The notes beneath the pieces were generated by a model that had not been told where the DNA came from, ran no database searches, and saw only the letters and a program-made list of their open reading frames with translations. From positions 367,404,271 through 367,468,270 of the forward strand of contig NC_080672.1 of assembly GCF_030247195.1 (NCBI RefSeq): a stretch of 64,000 bases of DNA. The letters run 5' to 3'. Source of the stretch: Topomyia yanbarensis. Lineage: Eukaryota; Arthropoda; Insecta; Diptera; Culicidae. Shown piece after piece: positions 49,266-61,150 of this stretch. A program made the position numbers and the translations under genes. Numbering within the stretch: position 1 is the stretch's first letter; every line of letters starts with the position of its first letter.

Positions 49266-49578
49266 TATTTTTCATTTACCTTAATGAAGATTGCTATTCT
49301 ATTGTATTCTATTCTATTCTAACCCTTAACAGTCAGTATTGAAAAGCATCCTGAAAACACGGTAGATATTCTTTAGTGTTTTTCATGTCAACATTAATAT
49401 TTGAAGCATATTATGTGTAATATGTCGCAAATATTAAAACGGCCAGGCCTACTGTGCAGATTTTGGTTTACAGATGTTTCAAAATTATACGGCAATTAAA
49501 TTATTCATTTAATGAATAATCTAACTAACGAATCATTTTGAATCTTGAAATAGGAAGAAACGAGGACAGCCGTACCGA

Positions 49579-51382
49579 CCCAGACAACCATTTTACACTT
49601 ATATCACAATCTATGATCGCATTGTGCGTACATTAATGCGTGAACATTAAATCGCACAAGGTGCTTCAAATGCGCCATATGCGTGCAAAAGTGGAGGCGA
49701 TACATATGCATTATGAAAAAAAAAGTTCTACCATATGAGATGTAAAAAATAAGTTTATGCGAATTATGTACTACATATCGAGTAATTCAAATACTCATTG
49801 CGACTTTAAAATCTCATATTTGCGATACAAAGGAACATTATAAACGAATTACTTTAGCAATATATGCGATGTGTGTCAGTTATAATTACGATGTTTTTCG
49901 ATGTTTTATACGATTTACACCGTATTTCTTTTCAGTGCCAAAAAAACTAAATTATTTCCAAAACCAATATTGCTATCCATGGCGTGGTGTTCTTGTCATT
50001 ACCTTGGAAGCTGTGCACACATTATTTTTGTATTTGTTCCTCTTATATTCGACATATTTAGTCTTCCATCCAGACTCGAACCTTGAACTTCTTAGTGTCA
50101 AGCGGCACTCTCTTCTCTGATGTATTCCCTACTAATCGGAAATGTCGATTTTTGGCGATGACATTCTTCTTTCATCATATGCTTAACCAAATTATTTCGT
50201 ATAACCGCAATATACTTGCGGATGTCATTACGTGATATAATTCGCTACTTTGTACGAGGAAAATATTGCTTATATATGCATATGTTTGATCATGATATAT
50301 CGCTTAATTCCAATTTCATTGCATCTCATATCGCGAGTTAATTTGAAATTTTTTACAGGCAGATACATTACTTACATACCAACCATGCTGTTATTACCAA
50401 CTATTTTTAGACTGAATATTGCAAAATCAAGACTAAATTATCTGGCGAAATTGGGTGCTTAATATTCTGGTTAACATAAATATTAATACTTATAGTTATA
50501 GGAAACTCGTGTAGAGAATTCGCTAAAACTTTTTAGTACTACTTTTGTGACCTGATGAACCGTTAATGTTAATAGTCGACCCAATTCAAGTAGGAGTTGA
50601 GGATTCCTACAATAGATTTCACTGCTGTTTGAGTGATGTGGAACTCCGTGGATTAGTACTGAATGTCAGCAGCTAGATTCGTCCTGTCAGTTCCAAATGT
50701 TTGCCTTGAAAATAATCATGCAATATTGAATATAAATAAGTATTATGGCTGCTATTTTGATTTACAACCCGATCTTCATTAACAATGGCTGGTAATTCAA
50801 TGTTCGTAGATACTTTAAGTAACTTTCGCACTGAATTTTTCAGTGAAAAGCATTGTATTCTGCTTTCCATCAATTTCGGGGTTTTCAATTGTTACATTAT
50901 TCACAAGTTTCCATTTTTCCTATATCGCTGCAGTAATCGACTGTATGTCTCACTTTTTCAAGCTTTTAAAAATCGTTTCTTATTGAAGTAATCACACATG
51001 TGAAAATATTCGGAATGGTTGAATTTATTTACACATTGCTACAATGATGCAACATATAATCCGACTTCAAGCGATTATTTTTATTGTTATAAACTATCGG
51101 TTTGTACGACGTATTACCTACACAATACAGTGTGATAAAGGAAACTGTTGGATCTCACGTATATTGATCAGTTTGAGGAATTCTGACGAGTTTCAGCATA
51201 CATAACATGAATTCATCTCCATGGTTGTGCGATTCTGTGATATTAATCGCAATAAGTTCATGTAATATCATTATATGCGACAAAATATATACATGACCCA
51301 TACAGATATACGATAATGATTTTAAACAGTTCTTTGTACGATGCACTCCATGCAACTTTATGCGACTTCTGGTTGCTTGGGG
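49579..51382. mobile_element. Possible TIR element with CCCARRCAACCA ends
   Basis: CCCAGACAACCA at 49579 and, inverted, CCCAAGCAACCA at 51382 match at 10 of 12 positions. Words such as TATGCGAC and ATGCGAT recur inside. The TIR is short and no target duplication was seen, so the call is weak. Internal open frames (49869-50120, 50250-50462) are not recognised. Confidence 0.3.
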
Positions 51383-52053
51383 ACCGATTCAGTGTAAAAG
51401 GGATATGATAAGTCGTTGGAAGTGACTAGGCTAAGAAGGTTACTCCTTTGGTCCTTTGGGATGCGACAGAGGTATTTAAACCTAGGCTAATGAGCCTAGC
51501 TTATAGCGCTATTACTCGCTCTTATGGACGACTGCACCCAGTAAGGCAATAAACTTCATACGTTCTATAATACCTTACTGGGACTGTACCCAACAGGAGA
51601 AAAAAACCATATCTGCTATCAAAATGTATGGACTGACGTCAGTTAGGGTTAAAGGGACTCGGCGTTGGGTAGAAAAAACTGCATCAGAATACTAGGTGCA
51701 AAATATAAAATGAAAACAGAAAAATACTCCCTTATAAAACAGACGTGATAGGCTTGTTCAAGATGGCTTCATATGCTATTCTTGGTGTCCTTCCAGATGA
51801 CAATGTTTAAATTTCAAGAAAACAGCCTCTTCCGTTGTAACCCTTCGTGAAGGGCGTATAGGTGAGAGTTTCATAAGGAACAACTTCCACAATTCTTCCG
51901 AATGATCACAAAACTTCAAATACTACAAATACCGTCCATTCGTGGAATAAAGATAGCCTCACAATCCACTTGGTGCACTACGTTTTTCGAAAAAAAATGA
52001 CGCGTGAAATATACGTCTGCACTCAACCATTGCTTACTTTGATCTCCTTACCT
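51383..52053. other. No recognised feature
   Basis: CCAGTAAGGCAATAAACTTC and ACCTTACTGGGACTGTACCC form a short inverted pair (51538-51596). Nothing else could be assigned. Confidence 0.3.
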
Positions 52054-52075
52054 TAATAAAGATCGCTATTTCCTT

Positions 52076-52593
52076 GAGCTTGAGCTTGTGCGACCACCCC
52101 TGGCTGCTACTCCGTTATCGATCTGGACTAGCTGAAGTTGCGCAGGGAATCAGTAGATAATAATGCTTGGGAGTAGTGAAACATCTTTCAAGGTGCAAAC
52201 TCCTGGTAATCCTAATGTGTTTTATTGATCAATTCCGGCGCCGGCCAGGCCCGAACGTAGATCGCGGAAGGAAGGGGAAGGAATTGTTAGTTCGATACTT
52301 GATTTTGCTAGAGGCCGTATACTACTGCGCACTCCACAAGTATCACGGGAGGAGGATATTTATTAGTAAGTATAGAAGTTGGATTCTAGTTCTTCTTTAC
52401 CGACGCCAGAGAGGTGACTCTACTATCTGGACGAGATATCGATCCATCAACTCATGGACCGGGGACCAACAGTTTTACTTCCCCAGAGATTTTTTCACCT
52501 CAGAAAAATCTCAAACGACCTCGGCTGGAACTGAACCCAAGCCAACTGTAATAAGTGGTGGTCACGTTTACCACTCAACCACCGGCGCCGTCA
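52076..52593 (-). mobile_element. tRNA-derived SINE, 518 bp, with 22-bp target duplication
   Basis: On the minus strand the head has a pol III A box TGGTTGAGTGGTA and B box GGTTCAGTTCC, followed by a long body ending near GCTCAAGCTCAAG. A 22-bp exact direct repeat beginning TAATAAAGATCGCTATTTCC flanks it at 52054-52075 and 52594-52615. The 156-codon plus frame at 52167-52637 is a shadow of this element. A degenerate relative lies at 12985-13195. Confidence 0.8.
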
Positions 52594-52615
52594 TAATAAA
52601 GATCGCTATTTCCTT

Positions 52616-55331
52616 AAATATGAAAACTATAGTTTAAATCTTGGTTAACAACTTTGTCGAAGACGGTAACTAGCTACGAGTTTTCAAAAAATAGTTATAA
52701 CGATTTTAAAAGTTATGGTTCAATCCAAATGCAGAAATACCACCGACTTCGATACTTTAAACTTAAATAAATGAGAATATATTCATCGCAGAGACTTTGT
52801 GCCTTTGAATGAAATGTTCAGAATGAATTGTTGAATGACATAGACGTAGACAAAAAAAATGAAAAGAAGAGGGCTTGTGTACTCCCCAGTCCCCTTTTTA
52901 GATAGTTTAGTATAACATAAGGAGTACATCTTTAACGCAGGTTTACACCGCCGAGTTAAAAATTAATCTTACGTGTTTGAGTGCTATTATTTAAGGGCTT
53001 TGCTGTTATCTCATTTAAAATGATACAACGGCTTATAAAATTTAAATATTTTAAGCCATATTTCTTAGCCGTTCAGTCAAAATTTAAAAAAATGCATATC
53101 CATAGATTCCTTGAAGTCTCGGAATTGTTTCTATTGACGTTTTCGTTTGAGAATGTTGGAACGAAACCAGGATAGTTACTTCAAACAAACGTTTGAGATG
53201 AAATTGTGTTAGGTTCACGCAAAACAGTGGTGATGTTAGAAAAACTGAAACATACTTCAGATTAGAACCCAAGACGATTTCCAGAACTGAGTTAGCTTTA
53301 GCCTCAAGCAGAAGTAACACATAAGTTTTAAGGTACAAGTACTAATTATTGTAAATGTTGAAAAAGAGTAGGCGATGGCTGAGTGTAGACGTGCACATTT
53401 TTTTTCATACGACAACGCATCGAAGGGGCTGCAAAGGACAACAATCTCTGTGGAGTTCGATAAAGGATGGAGAAAATTGCTGAATATCTCGAACTTTTCT
53501 GCTCCAGTTGCAGATGAATGGCTGGAAGGAGTTGCTCTGTAGAACCGTACAATTCTTGAAGCCTTCCGGAAAGGGAAGGACTGAGGCAGCTATGGTTCAA
53601 CCAGACATCGGTAACACATGTTGTAGAAGTTATTTCATAAAAGTAGTCAAATTTTCGAATAAAAATATTGAAAAAAATTTTCATTGACTCCTACACTGAA
53701 AAATATCGATTTTAAAAATTTATAGTCGATTTACAAAAAAACCATTTTTGATTTGGATGAAATTTTGTTCCACGATAAATAATTATGTTACCTACCTACT
53801 GGCAAAAATTCAAGTTAGGCACTTTCAAGGAAAAAAAAGTTATTTGAAAAAAACTTCTCCTTGTCGAAACAGATTTCTTTTTCTTCTGTGTATTTTTATC
53901 GAAAACTAAACCAATGAAAGTCATAATCATCTCAGAATCCAATAAAACTCAGTTTGTGAGAAGATATTGTCTAAATTAGCAACTAAGTATATTTTTATTA
54001 ACCGATTTTTTTATTACTTTATCTGAAAGTACAAATCCTTGAGAATGTTTCTCTAAATTTTTATAGAGATCCGAGAAATAGATCGAAAGTTACAGCGCTT
54101 CCAAGCGCGCTTCGTCTACCAAGAGCAGTGGTAATTTGATTTGAAATTTTAAACTCGATTATCTCGAAATCTCGTATTACTAAGAATGGTTTTTCCGTGA
54201 TCACGATTGCCGAAAAACTGCTCAATCAATTTGCTTAATTTTTTTTCAATTGATCGTAATTAAATTTTCTCGTACTTTAACGATTCCTTTTATTCATAAA
54301 TTTTTGTTTCATTTATACATTTTTTTAATAAAATTTTTAGAACTTAAAACAGCGATTTTTTACTAAAAACGTTCTCGAATGCAGGAAAAAATTATTATTT
54401 CTTCAACTAATCGTTAAGGTACGAGGAATGCTCATATACTAATGGAATTTTTTGAGTTTTGGGATTTTAGATGATCTATTGGTCTTCAATAGTGATCATC
54501 GCAAACCTCTAAAATAAAAAAGGGTTTCGGGTAAAAAGCCATAACTCCGCCAATTATCAATTTATTTTTATAAACTTGTGCTTGTTTATTTCACTGAAAA
54601 ATGTACTACCAAAATATTATAAGTTTGATGTAATGAAATCATTGCTTTATTCCTTTACGTAAATTCAAACTTTCTTGACATTTTTATCAGAATCCCATTG
54701 AAAATTAAACAAATATTCCATTATTACTTCTTTATTTTCTTGTTTAGTGCTAAGGAAGAATCAGTGAGAGAAATAACCACCACAACATTATGTATTGAAT
54801 TTTACATAATTATTTATTTATTTTTATATATATTTTTATCTTTTATATATAAAAAAAACTATCTTCATGCATGCTATTTTGTATTATTTCTATACAAGGA
54901 ACATATTTTTAGTTCATCTTATGAATTAGAATACCTTTTCGTCTCTACTTTTTGAGTTCCAGATATGGTTTTGGCGCTATTATACAGCTCTTCGAATTCT
55001 TCTAACATTTTGTTGCACTGTTCAGTGAATATGTAGCAGAAAATTAATTTTATGATATTTGTATCAGTCTGTTCAACTGCCCAGTAATATAACTTTCGGG
55101 GCCGGGTTTATAATATAAACATCACCCAAACGATTCGATGATGGGCTTTCTGTGATATGAAGCAGGATATGCTATCTGCGAAATTGAAATAAGTTCCGTG
55201 AGCATGTGTGACTATTTTAAAGCACGAGTAACTTATACACACGAATGCACATGTATGCGAGGGAAGCTATCCGTGCAGTGTTCAGGAATCAGGAATCAGT
55301 AGCGTCTGGCTCAAATGGCACGTTCTCCATG
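52616..55331. other. Intergenic, mostly AT-rich, no recognised gene
   Basis: Frames at 53084-53338, 53346-53684 and 54698-54955 show no motif and are low-complexity or random. The last part (about 55250-55331) probably belongs to the 3' region of the minus-strand LINE, because the hAT element at 55332 interrupts it. Confidence 0.4.
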
Positions 55332-57692
55332 CAGGGCCGTCGAGAGCCGCGCCGGGCCCCGGGGTTTGAAGTACTGACGGGCCCTACCATATATGACTTC
55401 TTATTTCAATATCGATTAGAGAAACGATACGGATGCAAGCCTTTCAATTAAGCTATTTTTTATGAAGATTGTTTATTTGACACGATTCAGTGTGTTTGCT
55501 TGACAGAGTCGTCAGTATTTTAAACATGTAATAGATGGAAAAAATAAAAATTAATAAAGGAATATTTGTGGTTGGCCATTAGAATGACTTGCGTCCAACT
55601 TGCCATTGCAATTGGAAACCTTTTTTGCGGCGTTGCCATATAGTCCATATCGCCATCGTTCATACTCCCTTGACGCACGTTAATGCTACCATCGTTAATG
55701 CTGCCCAGAATCAGAGCTTAGAAAAATTGACATCCCTTCGTGAGCTTGAAAAAGAAACAAAATTCAATTCATGCCCGCCGCGATGAATTGAATGTTTGGT
55801 TTGTTTCCCTCGTCCTTCGCTTTTTAGGTACAACGCATTCATGTTCGGTTTCAGGAGTAAACTGAATCTTGTTTCTTTGCTAGCTCTGAGAGGGATTATC
55901 AAGCAAAAGTGCACAAGTTATAAATTACGCAGTTCAGTTATGCTCGAAAATGTAAAAGAACTTCTGCCTTCAAACTGTCCACATAGTAACAAATGAATGC
56001 TTTGGTTGGTGAATGAATTTATATTTCCTCTGCACTCAACCATTCGATTCTGCATAAAATTTCAGTCAGTTTGGAAGTGAATGAATGAGGGAATCGTTGA
56101 AACTGAATATTGGTTTCAGCAAATTAATCAGAAATAGGCAGCTGAATGTGAAATTTCGCACCACTGATGCTGCCTTGTTTCTTGTTGTTGGTACATGTTG
56201 TTGATTTTGAGGTACTGGATGCAGCTATTGCAGTTGTCACTATGACCTGAACGAATTTTCTTAATCGGTTTCTGAACATGGTAAAATCGGTTATGGAATC
56301 AGTTGTTGCATTTGCGCTGACATTCAGAGAGAAAACATTCCGAATGCGATGACTAGGATCCAATAGCGAAGTTTGCTGTTAAAAAGACTGAGACAGAGAG
56401 TTGTGAGAGAAAGAGTTTCAACTTTTGGTGGTGGGTAGAATAAGTATCTAGTTAAATTCCCATATTTTTTGCATCAAATGTGTACACTGCAACCTCCATT
56501 TACGAACCAAGCCAAGGGTTCGTAAATTGAATTAGTTCGTTTTTAGGGTTTTGATCGTAAAAAAGTTCGCTTCACAGTTCTTATTAAAATTCATTGGTTG
56601 AGCAACATTATCGATAACCCTAACAATATGGGTATTTCCGGACCGGGCTTGACAAGTACATGATGAAAATGGATATATCCATTTTCATCATGTACTTGTC
56701 AAGCCCGTTCCGGAAATACCCATATTGTTAGGGTTATCGATAATGTTGCTCAACCAATGAATTTTAATAAGAACTGTGAAGCGAACTTTTTTACGATCAA
56801 AATCCCTAAAAACGGTACCTTTTTGAAATCCAGGATGGAAACTTCCGATTGAACAATAATCTCGATAACCCTAACAATTTGGGAACTTTTGAAACGGGCT
56901 TGACGAGTAGATGATAGAAATGCCCTAATAAACATCTTATGATCCAAGAGCCTAACGACCTGTTCAGGATATCATCCAAACAATATGTGGAATCGTTGGA
57001 CTGTATGGCTTAAAGTTGGCGTATATTTTTTTCTATTAGGGCGGCTTGGAGCTGTTTCGAACAATATCTGTATAAACTATGAGGGTATTTTTAAGCGGGT
57101 TTGACGAGTAGATGTGCGATGCCCTTTTGAAGGCCAATATAGCGTCTTCTGGTTGAGAAAAGTTTTCTATAATCATATCATTCGCATCAGAAATCACTAT
57201 TCCTATATCTATCATATGATTATCTTATTTCGAAAACATTAATATTTTAGGTTATAATGATGTCTTAACTGGAATTCGCCACCTTGGTTTTTAAAATGGC
57301 TTCATACATTGATTTTCGTCATCTACTCGTCAACCCCATTCCGAAAATATCCAACTTTTATTAGTAACAGTTAGCTAAGAATATGATAAATTGTATACCA
57401 CTTCATTCTGCACACTTTGAAAAACGCTTGCGATAAATGAAACCCGAATGGTTCAATTGCACTGTTAAATTAATCTAATTGGGTTACGTTCACGTACTTC
57501 AGAAAACCATTGGAACGATTGGAACGTATTTGATTATAATTGTAATTGTAATTTAATTGCAGTGTCAACAGAAACAATAAACTTCAACAATTAAATTAAA
57601 ATAAATATAATTCAGTTAAAAATGCGGGCCCCCAAAACAGACCCGGGCCCCAGGGTAGTTGCCCCCCCTGACCCCCCCTCTCGTCGGGCCTG
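55332..57692. mobile_element. Non-autonomous hAT element, 2.36 kb, perfect 8-bp target duplication
   Basis: The left end CAGGGCCGTCGAGAGC mirrors the right end (reverse CAGGCCCGACGAGAGG). TCTCCATG flanks both sides (55324-55331; 57693-57700) exactly. CAGGGCC ends with 8-bp duplications fit hAT. No transposase domain is visible; open frames at 55589-55996 and 56124-56363 are unrecognised. It contains a near-perfect palindrome at 56538-56814. Confidence 0.85.
56538..56814. repeat. Near-perfect 277-bp palindrome without spacer
   Basis: Arms of about 138 bp meet at GGATATATCC (centre 56675/56676) with no loop. By eye I count one substitution (GACCGGGC against GAACGGGC when mirrored) and one single-base length difference. 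It covers ATTATCGATAACCCTAAC and CATTGGTTGAGCAAC on the left arm and their complements on the right. Confidence 0.85.
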
Positions 57693-57700
57693 TCTCCATG

Positions 57701-58016
57701 TTGATCGGAGATTTGTGCCTTGCCAAGAATCGTCTTTTCATCATTTTCCTGATGGGAAGGATTGGGGAAGTGGTAAGGTTAGGGGTAAGGAAAACAACGA
57801 CACAGAACAATTAAAACAGAGCATTCTGCACCCCCGGAGTGATGCTGAACGATCTGCAGGTGCTACAACAGCAGGAATAAAACTTCCAACCCCCGGAGGG
57901 TTTTAGAACCTCTACTCAAACAGTGAGCGGATATATCAACACCCCCGAGGGGATATTGAGATAACAGAACGACAACACCCCCGAAGAGATATTGTCATTC
58001 AAATACGGCTAAAAAA
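57701..58016 (-). other. 3' UTR of the minus-strand LINE
   Basis: Lies downstream of the LINE C-terminal frame (58017) and is cut by the hAT element. It carries repeated CCCCCGGAG or CCCCCGAG-GGATATT blocks (57829, 57890, 57941, 57977). Confidence 0.5.
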
Positions 58017-58928
58017 CTATAGCTCTTTACCACACTGGGTTAGGAACAAAAGCATATCCTTAAATTTCAGCTCTCTGTACATAGGTTCATCTATGTATGG
58101 AGAACCAAAAATCCGGATGCGCAATTGCATTAATACAGGGCAATTGCATATCAAATGATATGATGTTCCGTAATCGGATTCACAAAGATCACATGAATAA
58201 TACTCAGCGCGCTGAATAGTAGCCATGTGATAATTGAGTTTGCAATGTCCAGTCAGTGCCCTGACTAGAATACTGCAGTTGTGCTTGGAAAAATGCAAGA
58301 AATTCTTTGACATTTTCGAACTCACATCCGGCAGAAAAGTCTTTGTTTGAACCCAAGTTTGCAAGCTACGCCAATGGTTGGCATGTTCGAATGCAGCCCA
58401 AGAGCGAATCTTGTGCTTTGTCTAACTTATCGACCGACAGTGGTAGAACTGGTTCTGGACCAACGAAGTCAGTAGAAGCGTCAGCTCTAGCCAATTCGTC
58501 CGCCTCTTCATTTCCAGTAATACCGGAATGTCCGGGTGAGTTCGATATGCGATTATTAATTTCGATCTCGAATCTGCCGAGCTAAGTGCCTTCAGGGCAG
58601 CCTGACTGTCAGAGCAAAAATAAATTCTTTTACCGCAAATTCTCTGTTGAAGTGCTGATTGTGCACCTCACAGAATCGCGAAGATTTCTGCTTGGAATAC
58701 GGTACAATATCTACCACGCGAAAGAGATTGGTTTAATCTCATTTCATTACAATAGACACCAGCACCGGCTCGGCCCTCCACCAAAGAACCGTCAGTATAA
58801 CAAACTACGTATTCTTCAAGTTGTCACTCCATCCAGCCAGACAGCCATTCCTCGCGAAGAGGAATTCTCACATTGAAAGTTTTAAAAGGAAAACTACATG
58901 TGAGTGTAAGGTCACTGGGAGCAAGTGT
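58017..58928 (-). pseudogene. LINE ORF2 remnant: RNase H and C-terminal zinc knuckle
   Basis: The minus strand shows an RNase H domain: YTDGSLVEGRAGAG (first Asp), FQAEIFAIL (Glu), CSDSQAALKAL (Asp), then after a frame break SPGHSGITGNEEADELA (His/Asp). It is followed by a C-terminal region with ALTGHCKLNYHM and CDLCESDYGTSYHLICNC. In-frame stops (after WLSGWME and after AEIFAIL) and the frameshift make it non-functional. An RNase H after the reverse transcriptase points to the I/LOA/R1-type group of non-LTR elements. The upstream part continues at 60730. Confidence 0.85.
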
Positions 58929-58936
58929 ATAATCAT

Positions 58937-60721
58937 TAGACTGGTTCAATTTTTGAATTTTAGCTCCACCAGGCTTTTCTGATTCCTTTCATGGTCCTTA
59001 GTAATTGTGCAAATTTTGGTACCGATTGGTTGTGTCTACGGACCCTCCAAAAATTTCCAAGTTTATATGGAAGTTTGTATGGAAAATCGGTTAACATTGA
59101 AAATAAATTCTTAAAAGATAACCTTATCATTCAATTAATCAGAACACTATATATTTCTAAAGGTATTCTTCTACTGAACACATTCGGGGAACATTACAAG
59201 TTTATGAAAATTCGTTGAGAAAAGTTATTAACAAAAGAAGCAGTATGACTTCAAAACAAGTGGATTTTATTAGTAACCATAGCAACCCTGTTTGAATAGC
59301 TGCATCGTTATACCAGTGTAAACTAGACTTGCCACCCATCGCTCGCGTATGGCAGATACAGCTATTCAAACAGGGTTGCTATGATTAATAATAAAATCCA
59401 CTTGTTTTGAAGTCATGCTGCTTCTTTAGTTAATAACTTTTCTCAGCGAATTTTCATAAACTTTTAATGTTCCACGAATGTGTTCAGTAGAAGATTACCT
59501 TTAGAAATATATAGTGTTCTGATTAATTGATTGATAAGGTGATTTTTTAAGATTTTTTGCCTTTCTCATATAGAAAGGTTATGCAATCACTCTGAAAAAC
59601 GTCAACCTAATCCCGGCCCGGAGGGCCGAGTGTCATATCCCATTCGACTCAGTTCGTCGAGATCGGAAAAAGTCTGTGTGTGTATGTGTGTATGTATGTG
59701 TGTGTATGTGTGTATGTGTCAAATAATGTCATTTTTCTCAGAGATGGCTGGACCGATTTGCCCAAATTAGTCTCAAATGAAAGGTGCAACCTTCCCATCG
59801 GCTGCTATTGAATTTTGGATCGATCGGAATTCTGGTTCCATAATTACGGGTTTCAGAGTGCGGCCACTCAGAAATTTCTCATATAAACTATAGGAAAAAT
59901 TAAAAATAGAATTTTTATTTTTGATGCTAAATGTGTTCAAGGTGCATGAAACGTCGAGATTTGATGCAAACTGGAAAAAAATTTGACGACGGTTCACTTT
60001 TTTGGATTTTGGCACATTTTTGCCTTTCTCATATAGAAAGGTTATGCAATCACTCTGAAAAACGTCAACCTAATTTTTTTTCGACTCGCATAAGGTTTCT
60101 GGATTTTAACAGGGGCGTAGTTGATGGTTTACGGAGAGGGGTTACACCCCCCCCCCCTCTACTGTTCACTCCCCTCCTTTAAAAATCTCCCATCATCTTT
60201 AAACCACCACTGTATCACAAAGCATACCAATTTCAGCTGGGGAGTCGTTCGTTCATGGGTCGTTCGCCCTCCTCACATACCCACCCCCGCATGACAAAAT
60301 GAGTTAGCAAGCAGATAACATTGATCTAATGCTGATTAGGCTAATGGAGTATGATATTTTTTTGTTTCAAGTGTTTCACCGTCGTAACGTAGCTCATCAA
60401 GTTCGTGGCTGGCATGCCATTGTGTATAAGTGCAAAGTGTACTAAGAATGTAATGGACATTTCCACAATTATGTTGAACATAAAAAGCCTCCGTGCCATA
60501 GGTTAGAGAAATGAGAAAGGCACAATTGCACCGCTAGGTGGATTAAAACAGGTTTTTTCAATGTTAACCGATTTTTCATACAAACTTCCATATAAACTTT
60601 GAAATTTTTGGAGGGTCCGTAGACACAACCAATCGGTACCAAAATTTGTACAATTACTAAGGACCATGAAAGGAATCAAAAAAGCCTGGTGGAGCTAAAA
60701 GTCAAAAATTGAACCAGTCTA
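58937..60721. mobile_element. Foldback TIR element inserted in the LINE, 8-bp target duplication
   Basis: Ends TAGACTGGTTCAATTTTTGA and its complement, with long arms sharing TAGCTCCACCAGGC, GGACCCTCCAAAAATTT and GGATTTTATTA-type blocks around a short centre near 59330. Flanks ATAATCAT (58929-58936) and ATACTCAT (60722-60729) match at 7 of 8 bases. Removing the element restores a continuous LINE frame (WDEY joined to TLAPSD). The right arm is split by the repeat at 59553-60558. Confidence 0.8.
59553..60558 (+). repeat. GGCCCGGAGGGCC-family repeat nested in the foldback arm
   Basis: Runs from the B end (TTTTTTGCCTTTCTCATATA) through the core CGGCCCGGAGGGCCGAGTGT, a TGTA/TG microsatellite (about 59672-59718) and a second B-type end at 60017 to the A end CTAGGTGGATTAAAACAGG at 60536. 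The solo arm at 15998-16302 is continuous across this position, which proves insertion. A C run lies near 60148-60157. Confidence 0.8.
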
Positions 60722-60729
60722 ATACTCAT

Positions 60730-61132
60730 CCCAAGTAACCATTTGGTGCCACAGTCTTGTGTGGCTAGTTGCTCGATCTATTGGGTTACTGTTCCAGAGC
60801 CCAGTAACCTTAAGACGGTATGCACAAGAAAGTGCTTCTTTTTTCAAAAACACATGTAGTGGTTTTATGTTCAAGAGTGCCTCGAGAGCAGCAGTAGGTG
60901 TTGTCGAGAACGCACCAGTCATCGCCATCAATATCATCCTCTGAAGATGGCTTAACTTTGATTGGATTGTCATGACTTCTCCCTTTTGCCACCTAACAAG
61001 GCACCCGTATGCCAGCATTGGTCTAACAATTGTTGTGTAGATCCACTGAATCTACTTGGGTTTGAGTCCCCAAGATTTGCCGAAAACCCGTCTACATTGG
61101 CCGAAGGCCATGCAAGCTTTCTTGATCCTGAA
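60730..61132 (-). pseudogene. LINE ORF2 remnant: C-terminal part of reverse transcriptase
   Basis: Reads KACMAFGQCRRVFGKSWGL, an in-frame TAG, then TTIVRPMLAYGCLVRW and LQRMILMAMTGAFSTTPTAA. This is the typical region just after the catalytic core of non-LTR reverse transcriptases. The RNase H part follows at 58928 after removal of the foldback insert. The upstream catalytic core is absent: the fragment stops at a run of 18 T (61133-61150). Confidence 0.85.
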
Positions 61133-61150
61133 TTTTTTTTTTTTTTTTTT

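Noticed and set aside
52480..52593. Second tRNA gene near the B box GGTTCAGTTCC
   Set aside because: Same reasoning: it is the head of a 518-bp SINE with flanking direct repeats.
52167..52637. 156-codon plus frame as a gene
   Set aside because: It overlaps the SINE at 52076-52593 on the opposite strand and runs into its target duplication.
60719..61018. 99-codon minus frame as a cellular gene
   Set aside because: The sequence (PMLAYGCLVRW, AMTGAFSTTP) is the C-terminal reverse transcriptase region of a dead LINE, cut by a foldback insertion.
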